Shown piece after piece: positions 22,859 through 33,606 of a stretch of 64,000 bases of DNA (the stretch's first letter is position 1; every line of letters starts with the position of its first letter). Below the pieces are notes generated by a model that worked only from the letters and a program-made list of their open reading frames with translations, was not told where the DNA came from and searched no databases. The stretch covers positions 17,995,001 through 18,059,000 of the forward strand of contig JAUCBN010000001.1 in assembly GCA_035048815.1 (NCBI GenBank), given 5' to 3'. The stretch comes from Abelmoschus esculentus. Lineage: Eukaryota; Streptophyta; Magnoliopsida; Malvales; Malvaceae. Both the position numbers and the translations under genes were made by a program.

Positions 22859-23175
22859 ATAACTCCCCTTTGATCCCATACGTAAACAAGGGTGACTTTG
22901 GGTTCGACCGTACGTAGTGGGGGTATCATGTATTTAAGGGTGACTATGTATCCAACCGATGCATGCGGAGACCAAGTGTGTCTAATTGTGGTATATGGAA
23001 TCCGTGTATTCAGTGAGCTTAAGGTTCACAACAAGTTGTCTCTTGAACGCCAATATTCATGATTTATGAATTGATTTGAGTACGAACATGAGCATGATTT
23101 GTTTACGCATACTTTGATTTGGCACAAAAAGTACAAGTTATGGTTTTAAATTGGATTTAAATGTTGCATTGATGA
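22859..23175. repeat. Solo LTR D, middle segment
   Basis: D sequence between E and C. Its end (ATGTTGCATTGATGAACTTG) is matched at about 56060-56080 in the second D copy, where the sequence runs on uninterrupted. No gene is seen. Confidence 0.75.
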
Positions 23176-23180
23176 ACTTG
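23176..23180. other. Target-site duplication of element C, left (ACTTG)
   Basis: ACTTG at the left end pairs with GCTTG at 42241-42245, with one mismatch. The related empty site near 56075-56085 reads AACTTCTGTTTAGAGC without an insertion. Confidence 0.75.
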
Positions 23181-23762
23181 AGTAATACCCAATTTTGTTC
23201 GGATATTCGAGAATAAATAAGGCCACAAGTAAGTATTAAATAAAAATAAATAAATAAATATTATGTAAGAAAATAATTAGTAATAAACAAAAAATAAAAA
23301 TGATAAAAAAGAAAAAAGAAATCGAATATGATGATGGTTACCATTGAAGGGGTGGTTAATGGGGGTTGCTTTGCTATTTCCTTGGGAGGGATTCATTCGG
23401 CAGGGGGGGGAAAGATTGGATTGATGATGTTCTCACCTTCCGAATCTTGTGTTTTCAGGAAAATGATGATGAAATATGAGATTAATAGTTGAATTTGAGA
23501 TTGGTATAGCCTCCCGCATCGGTTTAGTGGCCTAATAGTAATCGTCACCTTACTCGTGTTTTCCACTTCTTATTTCAGTGGGGTTGGAGTTTTCTCATCT
23601 CATGGTTGGTCAAGTTTTGTTCTCATTACTTTGATCTCATGCATTATGGCCATGGTAATGCTCTGAGGTAAGCTAAAACTTTAAGGGATGAATTAGATGT
23701 GAGTGTTGTGAGTGAAAAGAAGATTGTTTATAACAAAGTCCCCCTATTCTATCCAAGGAAGA
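23181..23762 (+). repeat. Element C left LTR, first part
   Basis: Starts AGTAATACCC, a decayed TGTAATATCC, and matches the right LTR from 40349 through its A-rich stretch and onward. It stops at GAGGC, the target site of element B, which is uninterrupted in the right LTR at about 40923-40927. Confidence 0.85.
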
Positions 23763-23767
23763 GAGGC
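23763..23767. other. Target-site duplication of element B, left (GAGGC)
   Basis: GAGGC occurs here and at 33149-33153. The uninterrupted C LTR reads GAGAGGCTGACACTTG at 40921-40936, giving a direct empty-site comparison. Confidence 0.92.
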
Positions 23768-24021
23768 TAATACATGTATGAGAGGGCTAAAGAAATGCAC
23801 CTTGAGCATAAATCTGAATTTGTTGGTAAAGTCTGGAAAGTCAGAAAACTAGCGTTGTCTTTTTGGATAGGTTTCGTGCATTTCTGGGCAGAGTTGTCTT
23901 CTTACAAATTGACCTTCATTCATTTAACTTTTCAACGCATCTTGAAACGCATTAATTGGATATCGGGAGCTCAAAATATATTTGTTTAACTAAAGATTCC
24001 GCGTGTAGAAAACTGGATACA

Positions 24022-24026
24022 AGATT
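24022..24026. other. Target-site duplication of CRM-2, left (AGATT)
   Basis: AGATT also follows the other end at 31368-31372. The unbroken site in the right LTR of B reads GATACGGGATTATTATAGG at about 32464-32482. Confidence 0.93.
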
Positions 24027-24682
24027 TGATATTAGGGATTGGTTGCTTCAAAAACAACGATCCTTGTTTGAAACGGATCTAGGATAATAGCAAGCAAGTC
24101 TCTGCAATAAACACAACATTATGGATGTTAGAATGATGTTAAAACAATAAGAAAAAAAAGAAAAAAAACTAAAACAAAGAAGAAAAGGGATGAAGGAATT
24201 CTGGCAGTTTTTGGAGGTTAATGAAGATGAAATGCTCCAAAGGTTTTCATGGAAGCATTAAAACGTCCAAAATGGCAGAATTGGATGTTTAAGTTGCTGG
24301 GAAATAACAACGACGTTGAACTCGAAAGAACCCGAACAATATACTGAGCGGACCCGAATTAGAACAAGGCAAACACATCTAAAAAGCCTTGTAGTCTTAT
24401 TTTAACCACACAAACACACTTAAAATCAAATGCAAACATAATTAACATAGTATATACATAAGTAAATACACATACTAATATATATACCTAAATATGTCAC
24501 ATATCAGCATACAACACATTATAAACAACATATTCTGAGGCATGGACATTCTCAAATGAATCTGAAATATTAGCACAAGGAAAAGAGCTTCCCTGTATTT
24601 CTTTGCCTTAGAACGTGTGATAGGTCCTGATGGTAAGACCTCCGGATCAACCTGTTGAACTTGACATGATGTGCTCACATCA
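24027..24682 (-). repeat. 3' LTR of CRM-2, internally deleted
   Basis: Both LTR ends are intact, but sequence jumps from GACCCGAAT (24359) to TAGAACAAGG. The 5' LTR has about 800 bases between the same points (about 30239-31038). The two or three bases AAT/AT are shared at the breakpoints. The deletion removes the AGCTC cluster and TATA box. Confidence 0.9.
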
Positions 24683-27600
24683 TCCCCCCTTTCTTGAAAA
24701 GGATTTGACCTCAAATCTACAGAAATATCATACGGGGTTAAATCAGAAACATTAAATGTGGCACTTACAGTGTATTCGCCCGGTAAGTCTATCTTGTAGG
24801 CGTTGTCATTCACTTTCTCCAACACCTGAAAAGGACCATCTCCTCGCGGTAACAACTTAGACCGCCTTTGGGATGGAAATCGTTCCTTTCGGAAGTGAAC
24901 CAAAACCCAATCACCAACATCAAAGGTGACTCGCTTTCTTCCCTTATTTGCTTGCTTTTCGTACTGTTGAGTCCTTCGTTCTAAATTCTCCTTCACCTGC
25001 TGATGCAACTTCTTCACATATTCTGCTTTCGCTTGACCGTCTCTGTTCGTCACTTGTTCCTGTGGCAAAGGTAACAAATCTAGAGGCGTAATAGGGTTAA
25101 AACCATAAACAACCTCAAATGGTGACATCTTAGTAGCAGAATGTATAGCACGATTATACGCAAACTCAACATGTGGCAAACAATCTTCCCAAGTCCTAAT
25201 GTTCTTTTTAATGATGGAACGCAACAAAGTAGATAAAACACGATTAACAACCTCAGTTTGTCCATCAGTCTGGGGATGACAAGTAGTAGAAAACATGAGT
25301 TTTGTACCTATTTTGCTCCAAAGAGTCCTCCAGAAATGACTCAGAAACTTAACATCCCTGTCAGAAACAATTGACCTAGGAATACCATGTAATCGAACAA
25401 TCTCTCTAAAGAATAAGTTAGCCACATTAATAGCATCATCAGTCTTATGACATGCAATGAAATGTGCCATCTTAGAGAATCTATCAACCACAACAAAGAC
25501 ACTATCTCTACCATTTCTAGTTCGAGGCAATCCCAAAACAAAATCCATTGAAATATCAGTCCAAGGGGAATCAGGAATAGGTAGAGGTAAGTACATACCA
25601 TGTGGTGAAACCTTCGATTTTGCTTTCTTACATGTCACACAACGTTCACAGTACCTTTCAACGTCTCTACGCATCTTAGGCCAAAATAGATGTTCTTTCA
25701 ATGTCTGTAATGTTTTGGTGACTCCAAAGTGACCCATCAATCCACCCTCATGTGCTTCACGGATCAGAATATCACGCATTGAACCCTGTGGAATGCATAT
25801 CCTATTTTCTTTGAAAAGATAACCACCATGCCTGTAAAACTTTCCATCTGCACCTTTCTCACAAGCATTATACTTATCTCTAAAATCAGAATCATCAACA
25901 TACAAGTCACGTATATATGCAAATCCAATCAAATGTGAGTCAAGGTAATTCAAAAGCACATATCTACGTGATAAAGCATCAGCAACGATATAATCTTTAC
26001 CCTTTTTGTAACGAATGACATAAGGAAAAGACTCTAAAAATTCAACCCATTTAGCATGTCGTTTATTCAATTTATGCTGACCTGTGATATATCGTAAAGC
26101 CTCATGATCAGTGTGAATCACAAACTCCTTAGGCAACAAGTAATGTTGCCATGTCTCCAATGCCCGAATTAGTGCATACATCTCCTTGTCGTAGACTAGA
26201 TAATTCAATGTTGCTCCACTAAGCTTTTCACTGAAGTATGCAATGGGCCTTTTTTCCTACATTAGCACAGCGCCTATACCAACTCCAGAAGCATCACATT
26301 CAATTTCAAAAGTTTTATCAAAGTTAGGTAAGGCTAACACAGGTGACTTCGTTAAACAATCCTTAATTTTCAAAAAGGCATCTTCTTGTTCTTTACCCCA
26401 TAAGAAGCTAGAATTCTTCTTAATAATCCCTGTTAAGGGTGCGGTAATAGAACTGAAGTTAGGAACAAACCGACGATAGAAACTAGCTAAGCCATGAAAA
26501 GATCTAACCTGAGTAATCGATGTCGGTTGTGGTCATTCCTGAATTGCCTTTATCTTCTCAGGATCGACTTCAACACCCTGTGCACTAACAATGTAACCAA
26601 GAAATGTAAGTTTGTCAGTACAAAACACATATTTCTCTATGTTACCAAACAATCTTTCTTCTCGCAAAGTTTGTAAAACAACTCTCAAATGTTCTACATG
26701 ATCCTGCAAAGTCTTGCTATAAATCAAAATATCGTCAAAATATACAACACAAAACTTTCCAATAAAAGATCGCAGAACATGATTCATCAATCGCATAAAA
26801 GTACTAGGTGCATTAGTTAAGCCAAAAGGCATTACTAACCATTCGTACAAACCTAACTTCGTTTTGAAGGCTGTCTTCCATTCATCGCCTTCTCGCATGC
26901 GAATCTGATGATATCCATTCTTTAGGTCAATTTTGGAGAAGATGACGGCTCCACAAAGCTCGTCCAACATATCATCAAGTCTGGGAATAGGATGACGATA
27001 CTTAATTGTAATCTGATTCACAGCTCTATAATCTACACACATCCTCCAAGACCCATCTTTCTTCGGCACTAATAGTACCGGAACAGCACACGGACTCAGA
27101 CTCTCTCGAATATAACCCTTGTCCATTAATTCTGTCACTTGTCTTTAAAGCTCTTTCGTCTCTTCGGGGTTAGTTCGATAAGCTGGACGATTTGGAATAG
27201 TAGCACCTGGGATAAAGTCAATCTGGTGCTCAATGCCACGAAGAGGTGGCAATCCCCTCGGTGTTTCTTCCGGAAACACATCCTTAAATTCCTGCAAAAG
27301 GGAAACAATTGATGCAGGCAAATCAGAAGGAAAGTCAGTCAATAAACAATAATCTTTAAACATTAAAATAAGCAAAGATTGGTGAGAGGAAAGACATTTC
27401 CTGATTTCTCGATTGCTTGCATAAACATTCATCTTTTTCTTCTCCTTTGCAGCTTTCTTACTCTTTTTTAAGCTTGCTTGATCTTCCATCACTTGACTCG
27501 GTGTCAAAGGAGCCAAAGTAATCTTCTTACCTGCATGCATAAAAGAGTATCGATTTGTAAAACCATCATGTATTACCTTCTTGTCATATTGCCAAGGACG

Positions 27601-29046
27601 TCCCAAAACAAGGTGAGTAACATCCATCGACACAACATCATAAAGGACCTCGTCCATGTAAGTTCCAATCGAAAACGGTATAACAACTTGTTTTGTTACT
27701 TTAAGTTCTCCCCCGTCATTCAACCATTGCAATTTGTACGGATTCGGATGCTTTGTTGTCTTGAGACCTAACCTGTCAACCATCACTGAACTAGCAACAT
27801 TAGTACAACTACCGCTATCAATAATAACAACACATACCTTATCTTGAATTTTGCATCGCGTGTGAAAGATATTCTCGCGTTGTTGTTCATCCTGAACCTG
27901 TTGTACACTCAGACTACGTTTAACAACCATAATTTCCATTACCTTACCAGTCTCAGCAACTTCTAGGACATCCTCTTTATCATCTTCATCAAGGATCTCA
28001 TGTGGTTCTTCTTCAGAATCTGACTCAATCTCTCCATCAACATAACCCTACGATTAGGACACTGGCTAGCAATATGTCCTCGACCGAGGCACTTAAAACA
28101 TTGAATATCTCTCGATCTCTCTTGTATAACCACTTTTTGTTTACCATGCCCATTATCAGCAACGGGAGGCTTTGGCTTGCTGGACTCGCCTTGTTCTTGA
28201 ATCCGAAGTGGCGCTTGTGGTACTTGTTTCCTAGCATGGTTAGGGGTATATAATGGATTCGTAAAAGATTTAAATGGAGTAGTATTACCTCGAGTAGAAA
28301 CTTTTCTACGTTGTTGTCGCTCAATTTTCATCGCCATATGCACCATGTCATCCAATTCGACATAATGCTACAATTCAACAACGTTAGCAATTTCAGAATT
28401 CAAACCTGCCATAAACCGAGCCATAGTCGCCTCACGATCCTCAACTATGTTTGCACGCATCATGGACATCTCCATTTCTTTGAAATAGTCCTCGACGCTC
28501 CTATTGCCCTGTTTCAAAGTTTGTAATTTCTGAAATAAATCACGATGATAGTGAGAAGGAACAAACCGTTTCTGCATGATACGCTTCATTTCATCCCATG
28601 TTCTCACTGGTCCTTCACCCGCACGTCGTCGACTAACCAGTAATTGATCCCACCACAATAGTGCATAGTCAACAAACTCCAAAGTTGCTAGTCGTACTTT
28701 CTTTTGTTCCGAGTAATTGTAACACTCGAAAACGTGTTCAATTTTACTTTCCCATGTTAGATAAGCATTTGGGTCTGAACGTCCCTGAAAAGAAGGTATA
28801 GCAACTTTTATGTTAGAAATATTATCAACTGCACGTCCTGGTCGTTGATTCGTCCGTGGTGATTGTTCGACGTCGTTTTCATCAAGGTTGGATAGATTGG
28901 GAACCACCCCCATCTATTCTATCCAAACGAGACTGAATAGGCTCCAATGCTTGGTCTAAAAGACGCTGCAAGGTTCGAGTAAAAGCCTGTATTTGCAAAT
29001 CTGGTGGATTACTTCCACCGGGACTACGATCGTCATTACCTGTCAT
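24475..29046 (-). pseudogene. gag-pol: gag-pol polyprotein of CRM-2, multiple lesions
   Basis: Same domain order as CRM-1, starting at the ATG at 29046 (MTGNDDRSPGG). Lesions in reading order are a small frameshifting deletion near 28890, TAG at 28368 (CAG elsewhere), a 10-base deletion near 28045 after the CCHC knuckle, TAA at 27144 (CAA in CRM-1), TGA at 26535-26533 shared with CRM-1, and TAG at 26259-26257 (CAG elsewhere). RNase H, integrase (HPQTDGQTEVVNR intact) and the tail are open from 26208 to the LTR. RT keeps YFDD. Stops are mostly C-to-T changes, as expected from methylcytosine decay. Protease at about 27571-27669 carries the CRM-3-type residues (TYMDEVLYDVVSMDVTHLVLG). Confidence 0.9.
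24683..24695 (-). other. Polypurine tract of CRM-2
   Basis: On the minus strand AAGAAAGGGGGGA, identical to CRM-1, next to the 3' LTR start. Confidence 0.9.
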
Positions 29047-29890
29047 TGCAGCAACGAAAAACAAGAAAAGAAAACTATTATGTTAAATAAACGAAATTTT
29101 AAAGTCCCTCACTGCACACACAACAAATTCTCGCAGATCACTCCAAAAGAACAATGCACTCAGTAAAGTAACACTCAGCGCTCGTGTTTCACTCGGGAAT
29201 ACTTGAATGGCTCTTTTGATTCCCCTTCTGTGCTCACACTCTCAAATGCCTTTTCCACTCGTTCTCTTGCAAACAGCTCTTTAAGGAACTAATCTGATCC
29301 TTCAAACTTGTTATCTGTGTCAAACTCCAAGATATATGTAACGGTGGTACAAACAAGAGTTAAAAGTGAATTAGGGTCTGTTTAGATGACACAAAGGCTG
29401 GAAAATAAAGAAAACAAACAAAAAGCAAGGTTGGATAGTAAAACAAAAGAAAAACAATGCTAGAAAGTAAAAAAGAAAGAAAAACAAGGCTGAAAAAAAA
29501 AACAAAAGGAAAACAAGAATAAGGCTGGAATTAATGAAGAACAAAGTGAATTAAGGCTAGAAATGAAGTACTTACTGCATTAGAAATGCTTACCACAATC
29601 CTATCACCGAACAAACAAGAACACATCGTTTTAAGTTATTTAGAAGCATTCCATGATAAACGTAAGCATCCTTCATCATTTTTGTGGTCAAACAGCACAT
29701 ATAAACATTAAAATACACTAAATATTCAAATGTGATTTTTTTTTCAAATATTTCGAATTTCTTTTGTTGACTTTGACTTTTCTGGTCAAACTTTGACTAT
29801 GATTTTCTTTTTTTTTTGCAGAATTTCGATTTTTTTTTCTTTTTTTGTTTTTGATATATGTAGTGCAGAAAGTGCTAATATCTAACCAAA
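29047..29890 (-). other. 5' leader of CRM-2
   Basis: Homologous to the CRM-1 leader. A/T-rich, no conserved frame. Confidence 0.7.
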
Positions 29891-29902
29891 GCTCTGATAC
29901 CA
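29891..29902 (-). other. Primer-binding site of CRM-2
   Basis: TGGTATCAGAGC on the minus strand, a perfect match to the initiator Met tRNA type site, two bases from the LTR. Confidence 0.93.
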
Positions 29903-29904
29903 TA

Positions 29905-31367
29905 TGATATTAGGGATTCGTTGCTTCAAAAACAACGATCCTTGTTTGAAACGGATCTAGGATAATAGCAAGCAAGTCTCTGCAATAAACACAACATTAT
30001 AGATGTTAGAATGATGTTAAAACAATAAGAAAACAAAGAAAAAAAAACTGAAACAAAGAAGAAAAGGGATGAAGGAATTCTGGCAGTTTTTGGAGGTTAA
30101 TGAAGATGAAATGCTCCAAAGGTTTTCATGGAAGCATTAAAACGTCCAAAATGGCAGAATTGGATGTTTAAGTTGCTGGGAAATAACAACGACGTTGAAC
30201 TTGAAAGAACCCGAACAATATACTGAGCGGACCCGAATCGAATACGTTCTTCATCAACGGACTTAGACCCTCTAGATAGCGATCTAGGAACCCGAAGTAT
30301 CAAGGATTTGACACACTCAAACAAAGTCTGAATTTGTCAAGAAAAGTTCAATGAAGAACTAAAATTAAGAGAAAATCTCACAAGTGATTTTATTCATAAA
30401 ATGTCTAACCTTGTCTTTACAAAATTAAGTAAATATATAGGAATAAAAGTTGGCCAAATTTGAATTTGTGGCCTTAATTCAAACGAAAATTAAAATTTAA
30501 ATGCTCAAATAACTTATCTTAGGCTCCTAATATCCTTAGTCACATGTTTTGGCACTTAAAACACATTAAACATGTGTTTAATGTTTGAATTTGAATAAGA
30601 AACCACTCATTCTTATCCAATGTTGTTGATTGGTCTTCAAAGCAAGGGCCTTGTTTGGCTTGCTTGCTTTTGGACGCCCAAACTTGTGGAAAAGGGTGCT
30701 TTGTGGGCCCCACATGCATGGCACATGTGTAGGACACCTGCTCTTCGTGTACGATAGGTTTCAGCTACTGTAGGTCACTTCAACTTGAGTTGAGTTGAGC
30801 TGGAAATGGAGATGAGCTGAAACGAACTAGCTAAGAGTGTTAGGAGCTAAATGGAGCTGGGAGCTAAGCCACTGAGCTGCCCCGAGCTAAGGTGAGCTGC
30901 ATGCACACCATTGAGCTTCTTGAGCTTCTTCTGAGCTAAATATAATCCACTTGAGCTGGTATTGAACTGCATACGCTCTCCTGAGCTGGAGATGAGCTGG
31001 GTATGCCCACTTGAGCTAAGGTTCTCCTAAGTACCTATATTAGAACAAGGCAAACACATCTAAAAAGTCTTGTAGTCTTATTTTAACCACACAAACACAC
31101 TTAAAACCAAATGCAAACATAATTAACATAGTATATACATAAGTAAATACACATACTAATATATATACCTAAATATGTCACATATCAGCATGCAACACAT
31201 TATAAACAACATATTCTAAGGCATAGACATTCTCAAATAAATCTGAAATGTTAGCACAAGTAAGGAAAAGAGCTTCCCTATATTTCTTTTCCTTAGAACG
31301 TGTGATAGGTCCTGATGGTAAGACCTCCAGATCAACCTGTTGAACTTGACATGATGTGCTCACATCA
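29905..31367 (-). repeat. 5' LTR of CRM-2, full length
   Basis: 1463 bases, TGATGTGAGCACATCA to ATATCA on the minus strand. It carries the AGCTC (GAGCT on +) cluster at about 30790-31020 and the same TATA-like and AATAAA arrangement as CRM-1. Confidence 0.92.
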
Positions 31368-31631
31368 AGATTATTATAGGATTTTGTAAAATTCAACCCA
31401 AAGTTACTATATAAAGGTTTTGGATGAATTAGACATTAAAATAAATTAATTCAAAGCTGGATTATAAAGCTTTGACCATTGTTTTTAATATTTTATTTTA
31501 TTCCCTAACATTTCTTTTAATTAGCTATCCATAAGCTGATTTTAGGGGATTTATTCTATTAAGCTATCCATATGTTGATATTTAGGGATTGATCAGCTAT
31601 CTATTAGGCAATTCTAAGGTCTCCTTTAGAC

Positions 31632-31640
31632 TATAAAAGG
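31632..31640 (+). promoter_or_regulatory. TATA box, left LTR of B
   Basis: TATAAAAGG in GACTATAAAAGGGGTAGAC, also present in the right LTR at 32734-32742. It is followed by three copies of a short motif (see 31810-32015). Confidence 0.65.
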
Positions 31641-31809
31641 GGTAGACTCTTCTTTTGTAAAAAGACATGAAGAGTATGAATTTCTGAGTTATAAAAGCTC
31701 TTGGCCTTGGGCCATTTTATTTGCAAGGTTGTTACCTTGTTATTTTTCTTATCAAAAGTCTTCTTCAACATAACTACTTCAAGTTTTTATGAGGGAGATT
31801 ATCTTCACA

Positions 31810-32015
31810 CTCTCGCTTGCCTAAGCAATCGCGTTTAGGAGGGTGAGTTAGAGCCGATTATGGTGTTTGCCTATCTAATTACGGATAGGAGGGTACCTAG
31901 GACAACGACATATCATCAATTCACTGGAGAGATTCGTTTTGTTTGCAGGTGTTTGTCTATTCAATTGCGATTAGGAGGGTGCCAAGGACAAATCTATCCA
32001 ACATCATACCATCAC
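31810..32015 (+). repeat. Three-fold motif inside the B LTR
   Basis: TTGCCTAAGCAATCGCGTTTAGGAGGGTG, TTTGCCTATCTAATTACGGATAGGAGGGT and TTTGTCTATTCAATTGCGATTAGGAGGGTG-type units follow one another, sharing TGYCTA, AAT.RCG and TAGGAGGGTG. Each has a small inverted repeat (CCTAA...TTAGG, CTATC...GATAG) and could form a hairpin. The right LTR has the same trio at about 32920-33090. Confidence 0.6.
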
Positions 32016-32048
32016 CACCATTTATCCCGCTGTATATTTTATATCATT

Positions 32049-32058
32049 TGGTATCAGA
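32049..32058 (+). other. Primer-binding site of element B
   Basis: TGGTATCAGA two bases after the left LTR, matching the 3' end of initiator Met tRNA over ten bases. Confidence 0.75.
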
Positions 32059-32214
32059 TTCAATTCGATTCCTTGGGATTGAGTTTGTTTGTTTTCTTTA
32101 TTTTCTTATTGAATTTTCAAGATGACTTCTCTTCCACGGTACTTTAATCTTTGTTGAACTTCCTCCAATCATCAGTTTAGATTCGAGGGAGAATCTTTTT
32201 GAGGAGTGGTGGAA

Positions 32215-33148
32215 TGGTACATTTATGAGAGGGCTAAAGTAATGCACCTTGAGCATAAATCTGAATTTGTTGGTAAAGTCTGGAAAGTCAGCAAACTTAC
32301 ATTATCTTTTTGGATGGGTTTCGTGCATTTCTGGGCAGAGTTGTCTTCTTACAAATTGATCGTCATTCCGTTACCTTTTTAATGCATCTTGAAACGCATT
32401 AATTGGATATCAGGAGCTTAAGATATGTTTGTTTAACTGAAGATTGCGCGTGCAGAAAACTAGATACGGGATTATTATAGGATTTTGTAAAATTCAGCAC
32501 AAAAGCTACTATATAAAGTTTTTGGATGAATTAGACATTAAAATAAATTAATTCAAAGCTGGATTATAAAGCTTTGACCATTGTTATTAATATTTTATTT
32601 TATTCCCTAAGATTCCTTTTAATTAGCTATCCATAAGCTGATTTTAGGGGATTTATTCTATTAAGCTATCCATATGCTGATATTTAGGGATTGATCAACT
32701 ATCTATTGGGCAATTCTAAGGTCTCCTTTAGACTATAAAAGGGGTAGACTCTTCTCTTGTAAAAAGACATGAAGAGTATGAATTTTTGAGTTATAAAAAC
32801 TCTTGGCTTTAGGTCATTTTATTTGCAAGGTTGTCATCTTGCTATTTTTCTTATCAGAAGTCTTCTTCAACATAACTACTTCAAGTTTTTATGAGGGAGA
32901 TTATCTTCACACTCTCTCTTGCCTAAGCAATCGCGTTTAGGAGGGTGAGTTAGATCCAATTATGGTGTTTGCCTATCTAATTACAGATAGGAGGGTGCCT
33001 AGGACAACGACGTATCATCAATTTACTAGAGAGATTCGTTTCGTTTGCAGGTGTTTGCCTATTCAATTGCGATTAGGAGGGTGCCAAGGACAAATCTATC
33101 CAACATCATACCACCACCACCATCTATCCCGTTGTATATTTTATATCA
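32215..33148 (+). repeat. Right LTR of element B
   Basis: Intact copy used to prove the CRM-2 insertion in the left LTR: GATACGGGATTATTATAGG runs without interruption. Confidence 0.9.
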
Positions 33149-33153
33149 GAGGC

Positions 33154-33585
33154 TGACACTTGTCAGTGGATTAAAGTGGGTGGATCAAGTAATAACAAAT
33201 GCTATGGTGATGATCCTTGCCTTCTCCTAGATGGATATAAATTCTTATGCCTTGGCAAAGAAAGTTGGAGTGCAGATGTGCGCTCATTTAGAACCTTAGT
33301 TGGCATCGTCTTTGGCTTTGGAATTTCTCAATGGATATTGCGAATTCTTTCCTACATACGCTTCCTAGCAAGATGAATCTCGATTATGAGAATGTCGGTA
33401 AGTTTTTCTTGGACCACTTATGCTGGTGGAGACTCCAAGTCATTTTTTTAAAATTCAAATAATATATGTTTTTTTATATAAAATTTTGATTTTCATAATT
33501 AATAATTAGAAGTAATAGAACTCGAATTTTCAAATTCATTCGGCATGCTATTTTTCACACGTTCGGTTTTAAAATGGTCGCGACA
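33154..33585 (+). repeat. Element C left LTR, second part
   Basis: Continues the C LTR from TGACACTTGTCAG. It matches the right LTR up to TGGACCACTTATGC, jumps to GGTGGAGACTCCAAG (about 870 bases lost) and ends at CGCGACA. Confidence 0.85.
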
Positions 33586-33588
33586 GCT

Positions 33589-33606
33589 TGGCGACTCCAC
33601 TGTGGA
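33589..33606 (+). other. Primer-binding site of element C
   Basis: TGGCGACTCCACTGTGGA three bases after the LTR end. TGGCGACTC fits the arginine-tRNA type used by Tat/Ogre elements. The tRNA assignment is from memory. Confidence 0.65.

Larger units (their letters stand above)
24027..31367 (-). mobile_element. CRM-2: CRM-like element inside B, minus strand
   Basis: On the minus strand: 5' LTR 31367-29905, primer site TGGTATCAGAGC (29902-29891), leader, gag-pol (29046-24475), polypurine tract (24695-24683) and 3' LTR 24682-24027. AGATT flanks both ends. The 3' LTR is only 656 bases because about 800 bases are missing relative to the 5' LTR. Overall very close to CRM-1, except for a tract in protease that matches CRM-3. 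It is the innermost member of the nest. Confidence 0.93.
23768..33148 (+). mobile_element. Element B: LTR element with 933-bp LTRs and a 168-bp interior, split by CRM-2
   Basis: Left LTR is 23768-24026 plus 31373-32046 (933 bases). Right LTR is 32215-33148 (934 bases), starting TGGTACATTTATG and ending TATATCA. Between them are only 168 bases: a primer-site-like TGGTATCAGA at 32049-32058 and a purine-rich GAGGAGTGGTGGAA just before the right LTR. There is no coding capacity. Both LTRs have TATAAAAGG promoters (31632 and 32734). This is a non-autonomous element in the style of a TRIM, though with unusually long LTRs. The superfamily cannot be told from what remains. Confidence 0.88.

Noticed and set aside
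31860..32147. 95-codon frame with a hydrophobic C-terminal half
   Set aside because: It lies across the LTR/primer-site boundary of element B. A related but shorter frame in the other LTR breaks where the LTR ends.
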